Below, one piece after another: positions 31,595-43,184 of a DNA stretch of 64,000 bases. Each line of letters starts with the position of its first letter. Positions within the stretch are counted from its first letter, which is position 1. The stretch lies in assembly GCA_963576735.1 (NCBI GenBank), contig OY755179.1, positions 3,100,001-3,164,000 of the forward strand, written 5' to 3'. The notes beneath the pieces were generated by a model, which saw only the letters and a program-made list of their open reading frames with translations, was not told the DNA's origin and made no database searches. The position numbers were made by a program, and so were the translations under genes. Source of the DNA: Bedellia somnulentella (taxonomy: Eukaryota > Arthropoda > Insecta > Lepidoptera > Bedelliidae).

Positions 31595-31846
31595 ATGCTG
31601 TGTAGTGTCGGCTTAGAATAGCACGACCCCATTTCTTCCGGTGGGTGTACGTAAGAGGCGACTAACGATATTGGGGCTTTTTAAGGGATTTTTGGACGAT
31701 GCGGTTGGAGACCCATCACCAACAACCTTTATTTTACCATCTTTTCCCCACGCATCTTCCAAAAGTGGCTGGGGAATTTCTAATTCCTTAGGTCTGGCTA
31801 CCCCTACTAGGGATTTATAGCCGTGAGTATATGTATGTATGTATGT
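31595..31846 (+). repeat. S1 SINE copy, subtype B, full length
   Basis: Head GCTGTGTAGTGTCGGC; tail GCCGTGAGTATATGTATG with four TATG units. Very close to the 25303 reference copy. Confidence 0.94.
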
Positions 31847-31950
31847 TTAATTAAATAAAAAAGAAAACGAAGCTTATAATGATCGATATGTGAGGTAATA
31901 TTTTTTGGATAAGTAACTGTCTACTAGTTTATTGTATCTAATACATTTAA

Positions 31951-32924
31951 CCCTAGAAAGATAATCATATTTAGATGTGCGGGAAAGATAATCTTACGCC
32001 TCTGGAGCGCACGATATAGTGACCCCCCTAGTGGTCGTAAATGATTTGCTTATTATAATTATTTCTTTTAATCGTCACTTCCATACTTTATTGAAGAAAT
32101 AAAAGGCATTTTTTTTTTTTTTTATTATTCTAGAAAAAATACTAAAAACTCTAAACCTCTTAGAAAATTAACAAAAAAAATCAGACTTCTTTTTCTGTAC
32201 GCTTTAATTATTTTTAATCGTTTATAACAATCACAAAACTTTTGTTTTTTTTATAGGAACATAATTACTTATAAAAATAAAAGACTTTGGCACAATATTT
32301 ACCACATTATATGCAGTAGATGCAGATATCTTTTTTGTGCTCTCCACAGACACACTTCTTGCACTCAGCGCAAGTCATTTTTGACATCCGCTTTTTTGTC
32401 GAGGTGCATATGTCACAATATCGCCTTTTCTTGGGCACTGGTTAATTTTGGACATCCTCAGGAACTTCTTCAGTAGAAATTGGCAATGCACTTTGTATAG
32501 CGGTCCGGGCTGAACGTTTCAGGGTCGGTTTGCCCAATCGACTTCTCATCCAGGGTTCTGTGAGTTGACTACTCAACATTTTCATATATTGCCTACGGTT
32601 CAAGGGCTTCTCGTTCTTGACTGACTTATTATTATTATAAAAATATAAGTAAAAACAACATAAAGTTACAAAATAAACAATAAATCGTACATCACATAAA
32701 GTGTTAAAAGTTACACAAAAGATAATCTTGCGCTTCGCGAGCGCATCAGCCTCTAAAAACAGCGAAACTAAAGTACTTACCGACTCCGCAATTCCGTCCC
32801 GCTGTCCAACTCGGTGGCGTATGAGATTACAAGAAAGAATGGGTTCAGGCGCGCGACCGTTGAAAAGAGACGACGATATTTAGGTTTAGCGTGCGCCTCC
32901 GAGGCGCAGATTATCTTTCTAGGG
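31951..32924 (-). mobile_element. piggyBac-derived element with TTAA target duplication
   Basis: Left end CCCTAGAAAGATAATCATAT and right end GATTATCTTTCTAGGG are terminal inverted repeats. They sit exactly against TTAA at 31947-31950 and 32925-32928, the invariable piggyBac target. The 974-bp body keeps only the 3' part of the transposase gene on the minus strand, so this is an internally deleted, non-autonomous copy. A subterminal motif (AGATAATCT, then GCGC-rich) appears three times: near 31994, 32720 and, reversed, at the right end. Confidence 0.95.
32307..32640 (-). pseudogene. piggyBac transposase C-terminal cysteine-rich domain
   Basis: On the minus strand the frame reads KNEKPLNRRQYMKMLSSQL, PWMRSRLGKPTLKRSAR, then PVPKKRRYCDICTSTKKR, MTCAECKKCVCGEHKKD and ICIYCI before the stop at 32307-32309. 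The order (RR-FM, L-R-L, LKR, then a Cys-rich zinc-binding tail) is that of the piggyBac transposase C-terminus. The tail binds the subterminal repeats in known members of the family. One in-frame stop lies just upstream of PVPKK. The catalytic DDD core is deleted. No ATG is needed to explain this frame, as it is the remnant of a longer gene. Confidence 0.88.
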
Positions 32925-32928
32925 TTAA

Positions 32929-33436
32929 AAAAATATACCCATAAGATTTAAAACGAAAGATCAGACCTTTCCTTTTCAGATAGCAGATAAGAATAGCAAA
33001 AGGCAGAAAAGATCATTAAGTTATAATTTCGGCAGCATAAACGTAATGAGACGGTTTCAAAGCGTTGTAAAGTTAGCAAAAGTTTTAGAACCTCACATTT
33101 TATCAGGAGGCCACCTTCGTTATAATTAGTAGGGTCCCGCTCCCGACATAATCTGAGGTGAGGTCGGCTATTAAACCTCAGTTTAGCCGCAAACGCTACT
33201 TGAAGTGTGAAAGGACATTGCTGAAACACCTGTGACGTTTTTACGATTCTGTTTGTAGCCGTAAGTACGTAAAGGAAAGAACAACCGCTTGGAACTAATT
33301 AGTTACTGCGTAAGCCCTCTATTTATTAGTCTGTAGCACTTTAAAGGTCTACTGTGTTCTTTATGGGATTCTGATAATGAAACGCTAAGTGAAAGACTTG
33401 TGTTTAACATTTATTTTGATATATAATTATTTTAGC
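32929..33436. other. no supported gene
   Basis: A 93-codon minus frame at 32948-33229 has no motif I recognise. No repeat is recognised. Confidence 0.35.
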
Positions 33437-33437
33437 A

Positions 33438-34331
33438 CTACTGGATCGGCCTAGCTCCGCACGGGTAGCGTAGTTTTGAAAACATCTGAGGTTTCTTCAA
33501 TCACTGCTCAAGATTTATGAAATTTAGCGCCTTGCCTTGATTACAATTTGTAGCACTTCAAAATATTGTAACTTTGTGATTTTGAAAGCGCTTTTATGAA
33601 GTAATTGAGTAAAATGCTATGAAATATTTAAAACAATCTAAAAAAGAAACAATGTAGGATGAAACTACTGGCGCCATCTAGTATGTTATATGCAAGTTAG
33701 TAAGGATTTGGTTTTGGTCTATTTTTTTTCACTGTTTAACTTTGGTGTTTCTGTACCGATTACTATGATTCTTTTTTGAATGAATAGGTTATAATGTTAT
33801 CGTTTTTAAATTAAGGGTGAGTAAAATAAACGTGAAAGTAAACAAATATCATCAAAATGCTCCGAACTGTCAAGCTATCAGGAGTTACACGTGTTATTGT
33901 GAGTTTACCATAGGAGATAGGCATATGCTGTTGTAAGACATTTTTTTGACAATTTTATGTAGAATATTTCCGTGATATGTGATTTCTATGTAACTTTAAC
34001 CATTAAGGCTGCACACGCGACGGAAGCTTAAAAAACAGAGTAACTTCCCCCGTTTTCCCAAAATTTCCCAAAATTCCCCTTCATCACTCTGTTGAAAAGT
34101 ATACTATAACCTGCCCAGGAGTATGAAAAATAATTGTACCAAGTTTCGTTGAAATCCGTTGAGTAGTTTTTGTTTCCATAAGGAACATACAAACCGACAG
34201 ACAGACAGACAAAAATTTTACTGATTGCATTTTTTGCATCAGTATCGATCACTAATCAACCCATAATTGTGTATAGAAATTGTGTTTCATGTACAGAATT
34301 GACCTCTCTACAGATTTATTATAAGTATAGA
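33438..34331 (-). mobile_element. H: Helitron-like non-autonomous element
   Basis: Reversed 3' end (CACTACTGGATCGGCC, CTCCGCACGGGTAGCG) at left and reversed 5' end (AGATTTATTATAAGTATAGA) at right. A short (GACA)n tract sits at 34198. It is collinear with five other H copies here. Helitrons typically start TC, end CTRR after a hairpin and insert between A and T; H fits. No coding. Confidence 0.82.
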
Positions 34332-34341
34332 TTTTGCCAAC

Positions 34342-34440
34342 CGTGATACTCGTAGCTCAGAGGGTATAATATCACTTAACGTGTAGACGATGTGGGTTCA
34401 AATCATTAGTTCAATAATATTCTTAATCGAGGAAGTGTAG
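34342..34440 (+). repeat. S2 tRNA-like head fragment
   Basis: CCGTGATACTCGTAGCTCAG, GTGTAGACGATGTGGGTTCA and AATCATTAG. Only the head is present. It could be mistaken for a tRNA. Confidence 0.6.
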
Positions 34441-34456
34441 GTTTGTGTATCACTTA

Positions 34457-34500
34457 GATTTATATATGTATATATATATATATATATATATAAATCTAAG
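34457..34500. repeat. (TA)n palindrome
   Basis: TTAGATTTATATATG, an AT tract and TATATAAATCTAAG form a perfect AT-rich hairpin at the tail side of the next S1 copy. Confidence 0.8.
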
Positions 34501-34519
34501 CTATTAATCTGAAGAAGGG

Positions 34520-34702
34520 GATTCCTCAGCCAGTTTGGAAGTAGAGTGGGGAAAAGATTGTAAAATAAAGGTCGTTGGTGATGGGTCTCCATCCGCATCG
34601 CTCAACAACTTCTTTAAAAGGTCCAATAGCCTTAGTCGCCTTTTACTAACACCCACGGGTAGGAATGATGTAGTGCTATTCTAAGCCGGCACTACACAGA
34701 GA
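34520..34702 (-). repeat. S1 SINE copy, 3' tail lost
   Basis: GGATTCCTCAGCCAG to CCGGCACTACACAGAG. The tail and hairpin are replaced by the TA palindrome. Confidence 0.85.
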
Positions 34703-34999
34703 TTTATTAATACATAAATTGTGTCTGTGTTCTGTTTCAGTCATAATTGAACCTGTTTGACAATCAGTGCCTTTGGCAAGGCATACGCATACCTCGGAGC
34801 GACTATAATAAGCTACCAATTCGTTGCTAGTTGTTGTCTCTATTAAAAAAAAAAAATGGAGAGTTAGGATATAAAGGGGTATGAAATATAAGTTTGTTCA
34901 TCTGCTCCACCACAACTTTTAAACTACTAGTCACAATTAATGGTAAATGGCTATGGTTAATGGTGCATCTATCTTAATGATACTCGTAACCTTGTATTA

Positions 35000-35185
35000 C
35001 TGTTATTACATACATATTACGCTCACGCCGTTAGTTCCCGTTGGGGTAGGTAGGAACTATTGATCGCCACTTTTTACGATCCTGGCAAACCTCTCTCACT
35101 TTTATTCTTCTCTTCATTCTTTGGACGTTTGCTGTTTTCAGCACATTTTCTATTTGTTCCAAATGAGTCCTTCTCTTGACCAACA
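35000..35185 (-). mobile_element. L 3' end
   Basis: ACGCTCACGCCGTTAGTTCC, GGTAGGTAGGAACTATTGAT and, inward, CATTCTTTGGACGTTTGCTG. 5'-truncated. Confidence 0.8.
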
Positions 35186-36237
35186 TTAATCACATACATT
35201 AAAAGTATTAACAACGACATCATAAATAACATCTATTTGTAAATAAACGAAAGCCTCAGCGATGGTTCCATCATTATATTGAATTATTAATGAACATGAA
35301 TTTAACTTTCATTCGTATAATATTTCCCCGTAAGCGAGTTCATTTATATTTCGATAAACAAGCCAACACGAGCACGATTTTGAACCATAACATTCATCCA
35401 TACAAATCAAAAAACTTACGTTTAATAAAGAGCTTCACATTCATAAATTGTTATTTTTGTAACCACTTTTTGAAATGGTAAAATAAAGGTGATGCGTTAG
35501 TGCTATTTAAAGGCGACATCACACAACAATTTACACAGCAAAACAAAAATGAATTATTATTTTGTTGTATAGTTTTCCATTTATTTATTGTAAATCATAT
35601 AAAAAAAACTTCTCAGTTTTGTTGCCGAATTATATCTTTTTAAATATTTTTGATAATTTTTTTCATCAAATTTTAATTCTGTGCCTCCATCTCTCACACA
35701 TCTCCACCATATCAACCGAACTCTCTGAATAAAAATATAGAAAAGTATAAATAAATAATTTCAACAAGTTAGACGTAGACAGCACATGCAATAAGATAGA
35801 AAAATGATTAAAAATATGCATTTATAATGTAGCAAAAACCTAGACTTTTCTTCGCTATTGAAAAATAAAAAATAGAACTAATACAGCTCCAACGTTAATT
35901 CTCTCAACGCTAAACAGCACAAAGTATAAAACTGTCACAAGTTATATTACATTAGGAAACTTTCAATACATTAAAACTTCGCGCAAGTTGCCGGTAACTT
36001 TCATTTGAGCGTGTGACTAGTGACGGCGATTAAATAAACGCTCAACTTTAGATGAGATTGCTGCAATTAGTCCTACTTTTTATGGGTCTGTGGTGGAATT
36101 GAAAAAGTTGTGGGGTTTCGAGGGGATCATATTTTTTATACTACAAAAGGTTTTTTTAGTCTACAGCAAAATAGAAACAATGGTCAAATAGTAAAAATAT
36201 GTAAATAGAGCGGATATGAAGACAAAATTGACTAGGA
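35186..36237. other. no supported gene; short S1 scrap
   Basis: Mostly AT-rich. 35461-35530 (TGAAATGGTAAAATAAAGG, TTAGTGCTATTTAAAGGCGA) is an internally deleted S1 remnant on the minus strand. Nothing else is recognised. Confidence 0.45.
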
Positions 36238-36425
36238 GGTTTGCCAATTTATATCATAGAATAGAATAGAATAGAAAACTCTTTATTGTACATCAAATAT
36301 GGAAAATCAATTACAAATACACAGAATGAATTTATAGAAGTACAATTGGCGGTCTTATCGCTAAAAGCGATCTCTTCCAGACAACCTTTCAATGGAGAGG
36401 TCAATGAATTAGAGTCATGTGAGAT
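36238..36425. repeat. repeat R, uninterrupted copy
   Basis: (AATAG)n, ACTCTTTATTGTACATCAAA, then TACAATTGGCGGTCTTATCG and AAAGCGATCTCTTCCAG. It serves as the uninterrupted version of the copy split at 2605-3480. This resembles a lepidopteran LINE 3' end. Confidence 0.65.
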
Positions 36426-36701
36426 AGATGTACAACAACATAGTGAAACTGATAACTATGCGTTTATCCGCACAAACAATACAATTATCCAGTCATACTT
36501 AAATCTAGTTATAAAATAATAAACTATTAACAAACATATAAATACTATGATACAATATATTAAAACTACATATAAATATTATGATACATATTTTTATTTA
36601 TATATTTAATATATATAATTTAATTTGCAACAGTATTATAGCGTTTCAGCGTATCATACTTAAATATTAACAGGTATTTAGAGGAATTTCAGTTCATATT
36701 A

Positions 36702-37544
36702 TCTATACTTATAATAAATCTGTAGAGAGGTCAATTCTGTACATGAAATATATTTCCAAACTATCTATTAGGGGGTGATAAGTGATCGATACTGATGACA
36801 AAAATGCAATCAGTAAAATTTTTGTCTGTCTGTCTGTCGGTTTGTATGTTCCTTATGGAAACAAAAACCACTCAACAGATTGTAACGAAACTTGGCACAA
36901 TTATTCTTCATACTCATACTTACTCATACATACTTTTAAGCTTCCATCGCGTGTGCAGCCTAAATGGTTAAAGTTACGTAGAAATCAACTATGACAGAGA
37001 TATTCTCCATAATTTTGTCTAAAAATATTTTTCAATCCTATCATTTATGGTTGACTCACAATAACACGTGTAACTTCTGACAGCTTAGCAGTTCGGAGCA
37101 TTCTGATTATATTTGTTTAATCTTACGTTTATAATACTCTCACTCTTTCCTAATATAAAAAAGTTAACATTATAAACTATCAATAAAAAAAGTCATAGGA
37201 ATCGGTAAAGAAACACCTAATTTATACATGAAATAAGAACATGCGCCCGTGATCAAAACCGAATCCTTATTAATTTACATATTACATACCAGTGCCAGTA
37301 GTTGCATCCTACATCGTGGTATGATTTCTTCGTTAGATTGTTATTTTAAAATTTACTTAGTAACGGAAATACAGAACCGTTCATTAAAGTGCATTCAAAG
37401 TCACAAAGCTATAGCTACACTTTTCAGGAATGCTAATAATTGCAATCATTGCGCTAAATGTCACAAACCTTGAGCAGTTATTGAAGAAACCTCAGATATT
37501 TAAAAAACAACGCCACCCGTGCGAAGCTGGGCCGATCCACTAGT
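36702..37544 (+). mobile_element. H: Helitron-like element
   Basis: Starts TCTATACTTATAATAAATC, contains a short (GTCT)3-4 tract and TTCCTTATGGAAACAAAAAC. Ends CCCGTGCGAAGCTGGG then CCGATCCACTAG|T. The flanking bases are A and T, as for Helitrons. One internal segment after TACTCATACT is replaced by ACTTACTCATACATAC. Confidence 0.85.
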
Positions 37545-37872
37545 ACTTACTATGTATATGCTTCAGTGAACTAAGCGGTGAGGCGGTGGTTCACCACCTA
37601 CCTTAACGCCGCGCCGCCGCTGCGCTGGTCGAAGAACTAGCAGTCAGCAATTTAAATGAACAAAAACTGTCATTAAGTAGTGAAGTATCATACTTTTCTG
37701 TATGCAGTGATAATGTTTTAATAAAATACGTCTTCTATAACGGCAGGACAACCAGTGCCAGTGGGTTGATTAATTAGTTAGACCAATGTAGTGATTGGGG
37801 TTTTTGAGGCAGTTGGTTTGAATTTATTTATATAAGACGGCTTTTATTAAATATGACTTACATACAAATGTA

Positions 37873-38094
37873 CGTCGGCCGTGTAGTGCTGGCTTAGAAT
37901 GTCGCTACCCCATTCTACCGGCGGGTGTCGTAAGAGGCGACTAAGGGTATTGGGGCTTTTTATTGGATTTTTGGGTGATGCGGTGGGAGACCCATCACCA
38001 AAAACCTTCCAAAAGTGGCTGAGGAATTTATAATTCCTTAGCTCTGGTTACCCCTTCTAGGGAAATATAGCCGTGAGTATATGTATGTATATGT
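37873..38094 (+). repeat. S1 SINE copy, subtype A, with target-site duplication
   Basis: ATACAAATGTA at 37862-37872 and 38095-38105. A deletion removes the segment between CACCAAAAACC and TTCCAAAAG. Confidence 0.94.
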
Positions 38095-38105
38095 ATACAA
38101 ATGTA

Positions 38106-38932
38106 AATTATATTGATTTTGCTGTAAATCTAGTGATATATATCATTTTAACCAACAGGCTAGTTTTATTCTTTGTTATTAGGAAGGCTAGCCTTTTATT
38201 AAGCTGGCTAATTAAACAATATTGCTGCGACACATTCAAGTATACTAAACCGTACAAAGATCGATCTGGAGCAGAATTCAAATATTTAATGCTTTAGTTT
38301 AGTCCGACTTGTTCAATATCCGTTTGGAAAGGAAACGAGTCGCGCATAACTTATTTACAATGAAGTACATACTTAGCTTAAAATGTTGTATAATAAATGG
38401 ACTAGTTGGTTCGCCCCGTGACATTTGAATAACCATTGTGAAACTATAGACTGGCGGTTGAAATTAAACTACTATTTGTTTTTTTTTATGAAAAGGGAGC
38501 CCCGAATATATTTTGCTATGTTCTCAGGCCTTACAGGATATGGAATAAACATAATATAATTTCACGTTGAATATCATAAATATGATGATAAAATAGTGCT
38601 TAGTAGTTTTTATTTCTTGTACGAAAATTCATAATGAATGCATTCAGTTCATCATTTTTAGAAATGATAAAGACACGATATTGTATAGAATTCTATTAGA
38701 AACGATTTTTAATGCAACGGTAGAATCATATCACACCTATTTTCCAATTTAGTTTTATTGTAAAATAACTAAGATATAAGAAATTGCTGTGCCCCACCGG
38801 GTCTTCAATGTAGAATCAAGAATTTATTTAAAAATAAGAACTGTTTCACGTTGTATGTATGTTGAATGCAATAAATGTTTGATTATTAAGTATATTAGTT
38901 CTTAGGTCTTATTTTTAAATACTTCAATTCAA
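38106..38932. other. no supported gene
   Basis: AT-rich. A 74-codon frame starting in the S1 tail (38073) is an artefact of that repeat. Nothing else is recognised. Confidence 0.4.
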
Positions 38933-39228
38933 AAGTTCACGCCGTATATCTCCGAAGAGTTTGACAGAGGTACTAATACTTCTTACAATCACGTGAAATT
39001 TTCACCTGGAATTCACGAAATTTGCTTAGACAGGTACAAAAGTGATAGGGGGCAGGCCTCTTCGCCGCTTTGTATGAATACACTGTCACATGACAAAGTA
39101 AACCTTAGTCATGTAGGTTTTCGCTCACCGTGACTTTAGAAAAGACACATTGGTGAAAGCCCGAACCGAGATTAGAACCCGCATCGTCTGATCGGTAAGT
39201 GGTGATCTACCCACTGAGTTATCATGGT
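38933..39228 (-). repeat. S2 SINE copy
   Basis: AAAGTTCACGCCGTATATC, GATAGGGGGCAGGCCTC, reversed B box GATTAGAACCCGC and reversed A box TACCCACTGAGTTATCA. Near full length and diverged. Confidence 0.88.
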
Positions 39229-39515
39229 TTTGAAATAACATAATTGATTTTAATAATGGAAGTACAATTTTGAGGCAATACCAAACTGTACTCCATGAGA
39301 TACTTTTTATGGAAATACTTTTTACTATTTATGGAGTAACTTCATCAGAGTTGTTTCTCTGTGCTTTAGTAATTTACACTGAAAGCACGCTTTGCTCTCT
39401 GCAACTTGATGCATCTTAATGGAAAGTTTCGGTCGAGACATTTTATTATTCACATACAAATTCAGCTGGGCAATATTACTAAATTTTAAAATCCCTATAA
39501 TATCTCATACTCAAA

Positions 39516-39812
39516 ACAAACTCAAACGTTCACGACGTATATCCCCGAAGGGAATGGCAGAAGTGATTATACTTCTGAACATCACGTGGCATTGTCACCT
39601 GGTGTTCAGAGTACCCACGTTTTGCTTGGACAGGGTACTCATTTGACAGGGGGCAGGCCTATCGCCATTTTTGTACGAATATACTGTCACATGTTAAAAT
39701 ACAACCTCCCTTTCGTGTCCTCACGATCTTCTCCCTCACCGTTAAAAAAACATGATAAATTAACTACACATATGCCTTTAGAAAACACAAAAATGGTATA
39801 GGCCCGACCGAG
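39516..39812 (-). repeat. S2 SINE copy, head lost
   Basis: (CTCAAA)n tail, CGTTCACGACGTATATCCCC and GACAGGGGGCAGGCCTATCG, ending at GGCCCGACCGAG. It lacks the A box. Confidence 0.88.
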
Positions 39813-39875
39813 TAAAAGTAAGTAAAAACTACTTGAACAAAATAACTCACATTTTTTTGTTCAGTTTTATTTTTA

Positions 39876-40801
39876 ACTAGTGGATCGGCCCAGCTTCGCA
39901 CAGGTAGCGTAGTTTTAAAAATATCTGAGGTTTCTTCAATCACTTCTTAACCATTGTTAAATTTAGCACAACTTCTATCACTCCTGAATAGTGTAGCTTT
40001 GTGATTGTGAAAGTGCTTTAATGAACGGTTCAGTATCTCCGGAAATAAATCCATGCAAATAAACAACCAGAGTTACAAACTTTGCATACATAACACATAT
40101 ACCCCCGCCTATCTTTTGCGCGCGCAACTATTACTTAAAAAATAATCCTTATAGCATGATTCAGTATTCGGGTGCGACGATAGGACGCGATGGCTTATTT
40201 AGACGCGATGTATAATTTTGGTATTTCTAAACCGAATTCTCCGTTTTTTTAATTGAATAGTTAACTTTCTAAAATGAAAGATGAATGAGAGTACTATAAA
40301 CGTAAGAGTAAACCAATATAATCAGAATGCTCCGAACTGCTAAGCTATCAGGAGTTACACGTGTTATTGTGAGTCAACCATAAAAGATAGACATATGCTG
40401 TTGAAGGATATTTTTAGACAATTTTGTGAAGGATTTTTCCGTAATACATGATTTCAATGTAACTATAACCATTAGGGCTGCACACGCGACGGAAGCTTAA
40501 AAAATGGAGTAACTTCCCCCGTTTTCCCAAAATGTCCCTAAATTCCCCTTCAATACTCTGCTGAAAAGTACACGATAACCTGCCCAGGAGTATGAAGAAT
40601 AATTCTACCAACGTTTAAATCCATTGAGTAGTTTTTGTTTCCATAAGGAACATACAAACCGACAGACAGACAAAAATTTTACTGATTGCATTTTTGGCAT
40701 CAGTATCGATCACTAATCAGTAATCACCCTCTGCTAGTTATTTTGAAAGTATATTTAATGTACATAATTGACCTCTCTACAGATTTATTATAAGTATAGA
40801 T
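39876..40801 (-). mobile_element. H: Helitron-like element
   Basis: ACTAGTGGATCGGCCCAGC at left; CTCTACAGATTTATTATAAG and TATAGA at right. (GACA)n is short (40661-40675). It includes GAACATACAAACCGACAGAC. Confidence 0.85.
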
Positions 40802-40821
40802 GTTATCCTATGATATTCTTA

Positions 40822-40883
40822 GCTCAAACGTTCACACCATATATCCCCGTAGGAGTGGCAGAGGTACTAATACTTCTGAACAT
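40822..40883 (-). repeat. S2 3' end, left arm of inverted pair
   Basis: CTCAAACGTTCACACCATAT to GTACTAATACTTCTGAACAT, facing the following S2 piece head-to-head. Confidence 0.82.
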
Positions 40884-41012
40884 TGTATGAGTACTCTGTC
40901 CAAGAAAAACGTGGGCACTCTGAACACTAGGTGATGATTTCACGTAATATTCAAAAGTATTAGTACCTCTACCAACCCCTTCGGGGATAAACGGCATTAA
41001 CGGATAAGTTTG
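40884..41012 (+). repeat. S2 3' end, right arm of inverted pair
   Basis: GTATGAGTACTCTGTCCAAG to ACCAACCCCTTCGGGGATAA and GTTTGAG. The last 62 bp pair with the left arm. Confidence 0.85.
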
Positions 41013-41059
41013 AGATAATGATATGAATTATTCCTTTTTACTGAATAATACATATTTAT

Positions 41060-41326
41060 GATGACAATAGGTGCACAAAAAAGAAAGAAAGAAAGAAAAG
41101 TTATTTATTTGCTATTAAAGGCACAAAAATTAACAAAATACACACAGCAAGTGGAACCAAGTTTACAAAAAAACAGTATAAACACAAAAATTTTTAAGAA
41201 CACAAATGTAGAAAATAAAAAAATAAAAAAGATATCATTTAACTAAAGACAGAAAATTAAAAAATTAAAAAAAAAACACAAACAGAAGCACATCAGTAAA
41301 AAAAAAACAAAAAATGTAATAATAAA
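41060..41326. other. A-rich stretch
   Basis: Almost entirely A with AAAG and AAAAC runs. The 62-codon frame inside is a composition artefact. It may be the extended tail of the K-like repeat that follows. Confidence 0.5.
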
Positions 41327-41512
41327 ATTTTGGGATGTTGTGCCCTTTAACAGCAAAAAGGCACTGACTCAGCAAAAGTTGTGAGTTTTACCTCACAACA
41401 CTGATTTTCAGTCAGCGCCTAAACCAGCGACATCATAAGCGTCACACCAGCAGCAGCGTGATATTTTAGTAACACACTAATAGTATACTTAAACATAAAC
41501 AGTACCTAAAGA
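41327..41512. repeat. diverged relative of repeat K
   Basis: AAAAAGGCACTGACTCAGCA, GTTTTACCTCACAACACTG and TTTTCAGTCAGCGCC parallel the order in K. Confidence 0.5.
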
Positions 41513-41524
41513 TAACATAACATA

Positions 41525-41882
41525 ACATAACATAAACGTTCACGCCGAATATCCCCGAAGGTGTTGGCAGAGGTACTAATACTTCTGAACATCATGTGAC
41601 TTTGTCACCTGGTGTTCAGAGTACCCACGTTTTGCATGGACAGTGTACTCACGTGATAGGGGGCAGGCCTATCGCCGTTCTGTACGAATACACTGTCACA
41701 TGACTAAGTACAACTCAGCCATGTGGGTTTCCTCACGATGTTTTCCCTCACCGTTAACAACCATGATAAATTAACCACACATATATCTTTAGAAAAGACA
41801 AATTGGTGTAGGCCCGACCCAGGATTTGAACACTAGTCGTTTGCACGATAACCGAGTGTTCTACCCACTGGGCTATCACGGT
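41525..41882 (-). repeat. S2 tRNA-derived SINE, full length, perfect target-site duplication
   Basis: Reference copy of S2. TACCTAAAGATA occurs at 41513-41524 and 41883-41894. The 358-bp element runs, on its own strand, from AACCGTGATAGCCCAGTGGG through the B box GTGTTCAAATCC. It then passes through TATGTGTGGTTAATTTATC and GCCTGCCCCCTATCACGTG. It ends at GGCGTGAACGTTTATG plus (TATGT)n. Confidence 0.97.
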
Positions 41883-42349
41883 TACCTAAAGATATAAATA
41901 TATAGTACATAAAATATAGAAATGAATACTACAAAAATATAAAGAATAAATAAATAAAAAACAATGATATAGTACACATAGCTCACCCTTATAATAAACA
42001 TATATATGTATACTTTAATATATATAAGTATACATACATATAGACACACATATATTTATAGGTAAAAAGCGATACAGCTGCTTCTTAATAGGTGATTCCG
42101 GCCACAAAATATAACGTCTATGTTTCAGAGGAATTGTGCCTTCGCTACTCTTATTTGCGATTATTCTTAGGTTGCAACCACATGTCTGTTTGTATATATC
42201 TTTATAGGATAAAATATAGAAAAATATTCTTTTATTTTGGATGACTAGGCTTAAGATACCACTTACCTGTACTTGCAATGTTTAACGCGTGTAGGATGGA
42301 CTGTACAATACCAGTCTTTTTTAGAAATTATGTTCCAGAATTGAAGAGT

Positions 42350-42395
42350 GATTGGCGGTCTTATCGCTGAGAGCAATCTCTTCCAAACAGTTAAG
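42350..42395. repeat. repeat R fragment
   Basis: GATTGGCGGTCTTATCGCTG and GCAATCTCTTCC. Confidence 0.55.
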
Positions 42396-42480
42396 TTAGT
42401 TAATTTAATACCATGATTCTATGTACTCATTGTACTTGTTGGCAAAATATTGCTTCACATTACAATTACAAGAACTTATG

Positions 42481-42668
42481 ACATACATACATACATATAC
42501 TCACGCCATTAGTTCATATTGGGGTAGGCAGAGACTATCGATCGCCACTTCGCACGATCCTAAAAAACCTATCTAGCTTCGCTTACATCCATCAATATTT
42601 TCATACATGCTCTTCTATTCTTTATACTACGGACGCCTGCCTTTTTGAGCACACTCTCAATTTGATCA
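42481..42668 (-). mobile_element. L 3' end, left part of inverted pair
   Basis: (ACAT)n, CTCACGCCATTAGTTCATAT, then antisense of the RACMKRLMDV segment as far as CTCAATTTGATCAAAATG. Confidence 0.88.
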
Positions 42669-42735
42669 AAATGCCTCTCACAGTGCAGAGACTTGCCTAC
42701 CCCCCCTGTGATCTAATGGCGTAAGTATATGTATT
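42669..42735 (+). mobile_element. L 3' tail, right part of inverted pair
   Basis: GCAGAGACTTGCCTACCCCC then ATGGCGTAAGTATATGTA. Opposite orientation to the adjoining L piece. Confidence 0.7.
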
Positions 42736-42937
42736 TATGTACGCATAATATGCTCCTTTTACTTTTAAAGTTTGGTTTCGTTGGTCTTACAATCATATTC
42801 GTAGCTATCGAAGCTTGCAAGTTTGTTGCAATAATGTTTTATTATATATATTATATACATAGAAAATTTTTTGACACTAGCAAGATTTGAATTTGCAGAC
42901 AAACGTACGGTTTTCATGAATAAAACATTTTGCATCC

Positions 42938-43184
42938 ATACTCACTACTTTACGCATGGCTATAAATCCTGAGTAGGGGTAGGGGTAGCCAGCTAATAGT
43001 AACTAACTAAGCAGTAACTTTTAGGGCTAAGTAGAAAAAATATGAATTGGGGTATCTACCCCAAGACCCATCAGGGTCACCAACCGCATCACCCAAAAAA
43101 TACTTAAAAAGACCCGATGCCCTTAGTTTCCTCTTACGAACACCCACGGTAAGAAACGGGGTAGCACTACTCTAAGCCGACAAA
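42938..43184 (-). repeat. S1 SINE copy, old
   Basis: ACTCACTACTTTACGCATGG tail, GGGTCACCAACCGCATCACC, and head GCACTACTCTAAGCCGACA. Contains a duplicated GTAGGG. Confidence 0.82.

Noticed and set aside
34342..34415. possible tRNA gene with TAGCTCAGAGGG and GGGTTCAAATC
   Set aside because: It is the head of an S2 SINE copy, and the acceptor stem does not pair.
37560..37640. GC-rich hairpin-like patch (GGCGGTGGTTCACCACC)
   Set aside because: Could be a MITE end, but I found no matching partner or duplication.
41058..41246. 62-codon Lys/Asn-rich frame
   Set aside because: The frame results from an A-rich tract.
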